A DNA stretch of 64,000 nucleotides from Bryobacterales bacterium (lineage in GTDB: Bacteria > Acidobacteriota > Terriglobia > Bryobacterales > UBA6623), in assembly GCA_022826925.1 (NCBI GenBank), contig JAJDTX010000130.1:25928-89927 (forward strand). The letters run 5' to 3'. Within the stretch, counting starts at the first letter, position 1, and each line of letters starts with the position of its first letter. Below the pieces are notes generated by a model. The model was given only the letters and a program-made list of their open reading frames with translations. It made no database searches and was not told where the DNA came from. Below, one piece after another: positions 63,718-64,000 of the stretch. The position numbers were made by a program, and so were the translations under genes.

Positions 63718-64000
63718 TGTATTGTCCTCCTGCGACATTCAAGCTACCGAGAGGGTCAGCTTCGTAACCTGCCCAGCCTTCCTGCAACAGTGCAAGAATT
63801 GCCTTGAACCCCACCGGCAATTGACTGCTAGATTAGCACATCTTGCCGAACCTCACCGACTACCAGGGCTTTTCAATGTCAGATAGCGAGGGGCGGATTG
63901 CATAAGGAGTTAGGAGAGGGGCTGGACAAACGCGCGGTGGTTGTGCGATAACTCGCAGAGTGGGACCGCAGCACATCCCGTTAGGCGAGGTCCGGGTCCG
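63718..64000. other. Upstream region of the receptor, 283 bp
   Basis: Holds AGGAGG at 63726-63731 (minus strand) and presumably the promoter; no -35/-10 pair is convincing. A plus-strand AAGGAGTTAGGAGAGG near 63904 resembles a ribosome-binding site, but the following codons do not establish a gene inside the window. Confidence 0.5.

Noticed and set aside
63718..63738. ATG at 63738 as receptor start
   Set aside because: The AGGAGG site would lie inside the coding sequence; GTG at 63717 is correctly spaced from it.

Overview
The window is GC-rich, gene-dense chromosomal DNA. It most likely comes from an Acidobacteriota, probably a Bryobacterales/Solibacter-like or marine/sponge-associated relative. 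This is inferred from gene content: two giant Oar-like TonB-dependent receptors with an N-terminal carboxypeptidase-regulatory domain, a CRTAC1/ASPIC-UnbV FG-GAP protein, secreted CarboxypepD_reg+TPR proteins, twin small DUF5818-like secreted proteins, an Sdh1-type succinate dehydrogenase, a fused GspE/GspF-PilMNOP cluster and several type I sulfatases. No rRNA is present to confirm it.

Layout. 1-6.6 kb: three sulfatases (one cut by the window edge), a FitA/FitB-like toxin-antitoxin pair, a decayed fragment resembling a phospholipase-D-like helicase N-terminus, and an unknown exported protein. 6.6-11 kb: aroA, an AMIN/amidase_3 cell-wall amidase and mutY, which abuts a relic of a second SdhB that has lost a cluster-binding segment. 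11.3-18.6 kb: central carbon metabolism, with an sdhC-sdhA-sdhB operon flanked on both sides by DUF5818-like paralogues and then icd-mdh. 18.8-22.2 kb: lepB-manC, a TIGR04282-like glycosyltransferase and an orphan LytTR response regulator. 22.3-32.3 kb: an Oar-like receptor and a type II secretion/type IV pilus assembly operon without a secretin. 32.3-37.3 kb: adk, a short-chain dehydrogenase, kdsA, an alanine-type aminotransferase, lolA and a cyclophilin. 37.3-41.5 kb: a degraded, sparsely coding stretch that ends at a CAT-anticodon tRNA; it carries a patatin phospholipase gene with one in-frame TGA and a small membrane protein. 41.6-49 kb: cysQ-GAF-uxaA operon, a DUF3604 protein and recN. 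49.3-51.8 kb: a VapBC pair and an AAA-ATPase-like/PDDEXK protein. 52-58.1 kb: a tandem triplication of a ~1.75 kb unit, each copy encoding a secreted Ser/Tyr-heptad + TPR protein. 58.2-64 kb: the FG-GAP protein and a second Oar-like receptor with a clear terminator.

Functional themes. The envelope is prominent: LepB, LolA, KdsA and ManC (LPS and sugar supply), AmiC-like amidase, TonB receptors, secretion ATPase/platform. Sulfatases, uronate dehydratase (UxaA) and CysQ fit use of sulfated, uronic-acid-containing polysaccharides, as an inference. The SDH, isocitrate and malate dehydrogenases form a TCA cluster. The most unusual items are the triplicated Ser/Tyr-TPR locus, the patatin gene with a single TGA and a hairpin exactly 11 nt downstream, the DUF5818-like genes bracketing sdhCAB with matched promoters and a tandem 11-bp upstream element, and the SdhB relic beside a perfect 16-bp inverted repeat.
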